Source: a virus | Virus record (IMG/VR): IMGVR_UViG_3300022853_000101 | Coordinates: 1-22,414 of that record | Reading direction: 5' to 3' (one strand) | Length of the DNA: 22,414 nucleotides | Shown here: positions 21,262-22,414 of the stretch, in pieces | Layout of the letters: each line of letters opens with the position of its first letter | How positions within the stretch are numbered: the stretch's first letter is position 1 | Notes under the pieces: model-generated | Database searches by the model: none | What the model was told of the DNA's origin: nothing | What the model saw: the letters and a program-made list of their open reading frames with translations, nothing else | Program-made: the position numbers and the translations under genes

Positions 21262-21570
21262 TTATTTATCGTCTTTTTTAACTTTAAATCTTTCAGTGCG
21301 TGGAACCAATCCATACACAGCGGCCAATTCCTGCGGTTCCATGCCGTCTATCATGGTGATGTCTCTGAAGTAGATCTTCCTGTATGGTACATTTGCTTCT
21401 ATTTCGTACTCTTCGTCTGCTATGCAGTGATCCGCATTCACTTGTTTTATACGGAGGGTCTTGGACAGTATCACCGGAGAACCCATGTGGTGTTTGGTCA
21501 CGGGAGCATCCACGAGAGTGCCTGCTTTAAATATATGTCTATCGATTAGTTTTTTTATTATTTCTATCAT
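21262..21570 (-). CDS. Conserved hypothetical protein, 102 residues
   Basis: 102 residues with mixed alpha/beta character: MIEIIKKLIDRHIFKAGTLV, then HMGSPVILSKTLRIKQVNAD and a C-terminal MEPQELAAVYGLVPRTERFK. One Cys is present. Its start overlaps the end of the upstream gene by 32 bases in another frame, and its stop touches the late element of the next gene. I do not recognise the family; its place before the probable virion protein gives only weak context. Confidence 0.75.
   Translation of the reverse strand: MIEIIKKLIDRHIFKAGTLVDAPVTKHHMGSPVILSKTLRIKQVNADHCIADEEYEIEANVPYRKIYFRDITMIDGMEPQELAAVYGLVPRTERFKVKKDDK
21263..21269 (-). promoter_or_regulatory. T4-type late promoter element (ATAAATA)
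   Basis: Minus-strand ATAAATA, 6 bases before the ATG at 21256. Its end overlaps the TAA stop of the upstream gene, and no Shine-Dalgarno lies between. Confidence 0.65.
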
Positions 21571-22234
21571 TACTAATTTTAACGTACTTTACGATTTTGT
21601 CAATTGATTCGTTGATGATCATGTACACCGGGGTCAAACATTTCTCATCTGCAATGTAGAAATAGCCTTCGGAGTATTCACTGGTGCCTTCCAACCATGC
21701 CCGCATGTGCGAGTTGACCACTCGTGCCACGTCTGTGCTCTGTAGCAGATATTTGGCCAAACTTTTACGGTTCCTGTCGTTTATGTTAAAATGTGCATCT
21801 CGTTTCAGGTGTATCTGGTACTGATATCGGCTGTGAGGTAATCGATGACACACCACTGTGTTTGGAGCCATTTTACGAACGTGTGTTGCGTCTGTTTCCA
21901 TGCAGTCCACCCAGTTATCCCAGAATGTGGTTATGGCCTGATGAATTGTAGACCGTGATCCATAAAATATAGCATTGGGAGATTGCAGTCTGAATTTCAT
22001 GCTGTTCCTGTTCTTGAGGATGAAATCTGCCAATTGCATTATTTTTAATTTGTGTTTTTTAATCTTGAAGATGTCTGTGGCGAATTGCATGTGCCCATCA
22101 AACGCTGTGGGATCCGATAACAATTTATGTAAGTGTTCGTCGGTGGTGGGATATAACCATCCACACCAAGGCATTTTGAACTCTGCTTTGTGTGTGTATT
22201 TGCTGTAGAATAATTTATTGTGGTTTTTTCTCAT
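21539..22234 (-). CDS. Conserved hypothetical protein, 231 residues
   Basis: 231 residues, basic, rich in His, Lys and aromatic residues: MRKNHNKLFYSKYTHKAEFK, PWCGWLYPTTDEHLHKLLSD, RYQYQIHLKRDAHFNINDRN and a C-terminal EGYFYIADEKCLTPVYMIIN. It looks like a folded alpha/beta protein, with no motif I can name. Its start overlaps the end of the Clp-like gene by 20 bases. Function is unknown. Confidence 0.78.
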   Translation of the reverse strand: MRKNHNKLFYSKYTHKAEFKMPWCGWLYPTTDEHLHKLLSDPTAFDGHMQFATDIFKIKKHKLKIMQLADFILKNRNSMKFRLQSPNAIFYGSRSTIHQAITTFWDNWVDCMETDATHVRKMAPNTVVCHRLPHSRYQYQIHLKRDAHFNINDRNRKSLAKYLLQSTDVARVVNSHMRAWLEGTSEYSEGYFYIADEKCLTPVYMIINESIDKIVKYVKISNDRNNKKTNR

Positions 22235-22414
22235 CGGCCACTTGCGGTTTGAATTGATCCAGTACCTGGGTCTGTGCTTTATTATAATCTATCACAAGTT
22301 TATCGTCTTTGACAGTGACTTCAACTCTTCCGCCTCCTTGTAGATCTCCAAAAAGAATCATCCTCGATAATGGTTGTTTAATCTCATCGTCAATGATTCT
22401 AGCTAATGGTCGAG
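22215..22414 (-). CDS. Clp-type AAA+ ATPase, C-terminal fragment
   Basis: The gene enters from the right edge; 65 codons and the TAA at 22215-22217 are visible. The sequence RPLARIIDDEIKQPLSRMIL followed by FGDLQGGGRVEVTV matches the C-terminal small domain (ClpB D2-small type) of ClpA/ClpB/ClpC proteins, which are hexameric unfoldases working with ClpP or as disaggregases. A short tail (VIDYNKAQTQVLDQFKPQVA, then DEKKPQ) follows. ATPase motifs lie outside the window, so completeness cannot be judged. ClpA, ClpB and ClpC cannot be separated from this piece. Confidence 0.78.
   Translation of the reverse strand, partial: RPLARIIDDEIKQPLSRMILFGDLQGGGRVEVTVKDDKLVIDYNKAQTQVLDQFKPQVADEKKPQ

Noticed and set aside
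1-22414. tRNA genes or a CRISPR array
   Set aside because: No cloverleaf-like element or regularly spaced direct repeats were seen on either strand by eye; a tRNAscan-SE or CRISPR finder run would be decisive.

Overview
The window looks like part of the genome of a T4-like marine myovirus, related to the phages of SAR11/Pelagibacter and marine cyanobacteria. Every supported gene lies on the minus strand, so transcription runs from base 22414 towards base 1. Genes are tightly packed, often with TAATG or ATGA stop/start overlaps. The T4-like assignment rests on a complete family B DNA polymerase (gp43 type) with all exonuclease and polymerase motifs, a DsbA-like DNA-binding protein, a probable UvsX start next to the polymerase, T4-type late promoter elements (ATAAATA, twice the full TATAAATA) and two GIY-YIG homing endonucleases. 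The host is inferred from general resemblance only.

Layout in transcription order. (1) 22414-20675: the C-terminus of a Clp-type AAA+ ATPase, two conserved hypothetical genes and a Thr/Ser-rich probable virion protein with its own late promoter. (2) 20633-16495: a sigma70-like promoter with a palindrome over its -35 box, then a 59-residue one-helix membrane protein coupled to a 1305-residue secreted subtilisin (S8) with an autotransporter-like C-terminus. (3) 16507-13887: small conserved hypothetical genes and a fused nucleotidylyltransferase/HAD phosphatase enzyme of NAD or nucleotide metabolism. (4) 13868-12085: a GIY-YIG endonuclease, then a Dps/ferritin-like gene coupled to an FMN-reductase-like flavoprotein, which together look like an iron or redox pair. 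(5) 12088-4170: a long late-type region of mostly small, basic, Cys-containing proteins and a few larger ones. (6) 4157-1: an early promoter, the DsbA-like protein, a small membrane protein, DNA polymerase, a SAM methyltransferase, a second early promoter and the probable start of uvsX.

The most interesting feature is a short N-terminal peptide (M-K/R-I-x-E-I/V..., often ending in I/L-x-E) carried by about ten otherwise unrelated proteins. They include a zeta-toxin-like P-loop kinase and, in a looser form, the nucleotidylyltransferase/HAD enzyme. It resembles the T4 capsid-targeting sequence that is removed by the prohead protease after L/I-x-E. I infer a set of proteins packaged inside the head and delivered with the DNA, including enzymes. 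Many of these genes also have a late promoter element only 5-8 bases before the ATG and no Shine-Dalgarno sequence, which suggests leaderless or nearly leaderless late mRNAs.

Three genes shorter than 60 codons were found by direct reading (10370-10528, 6808-6978, 20412-20591). No stretch over 300 bases lacks a gene. I saw no tRNA, rRNA, CRISPR array, insertion sequence or convincing Rho-independent terminator.
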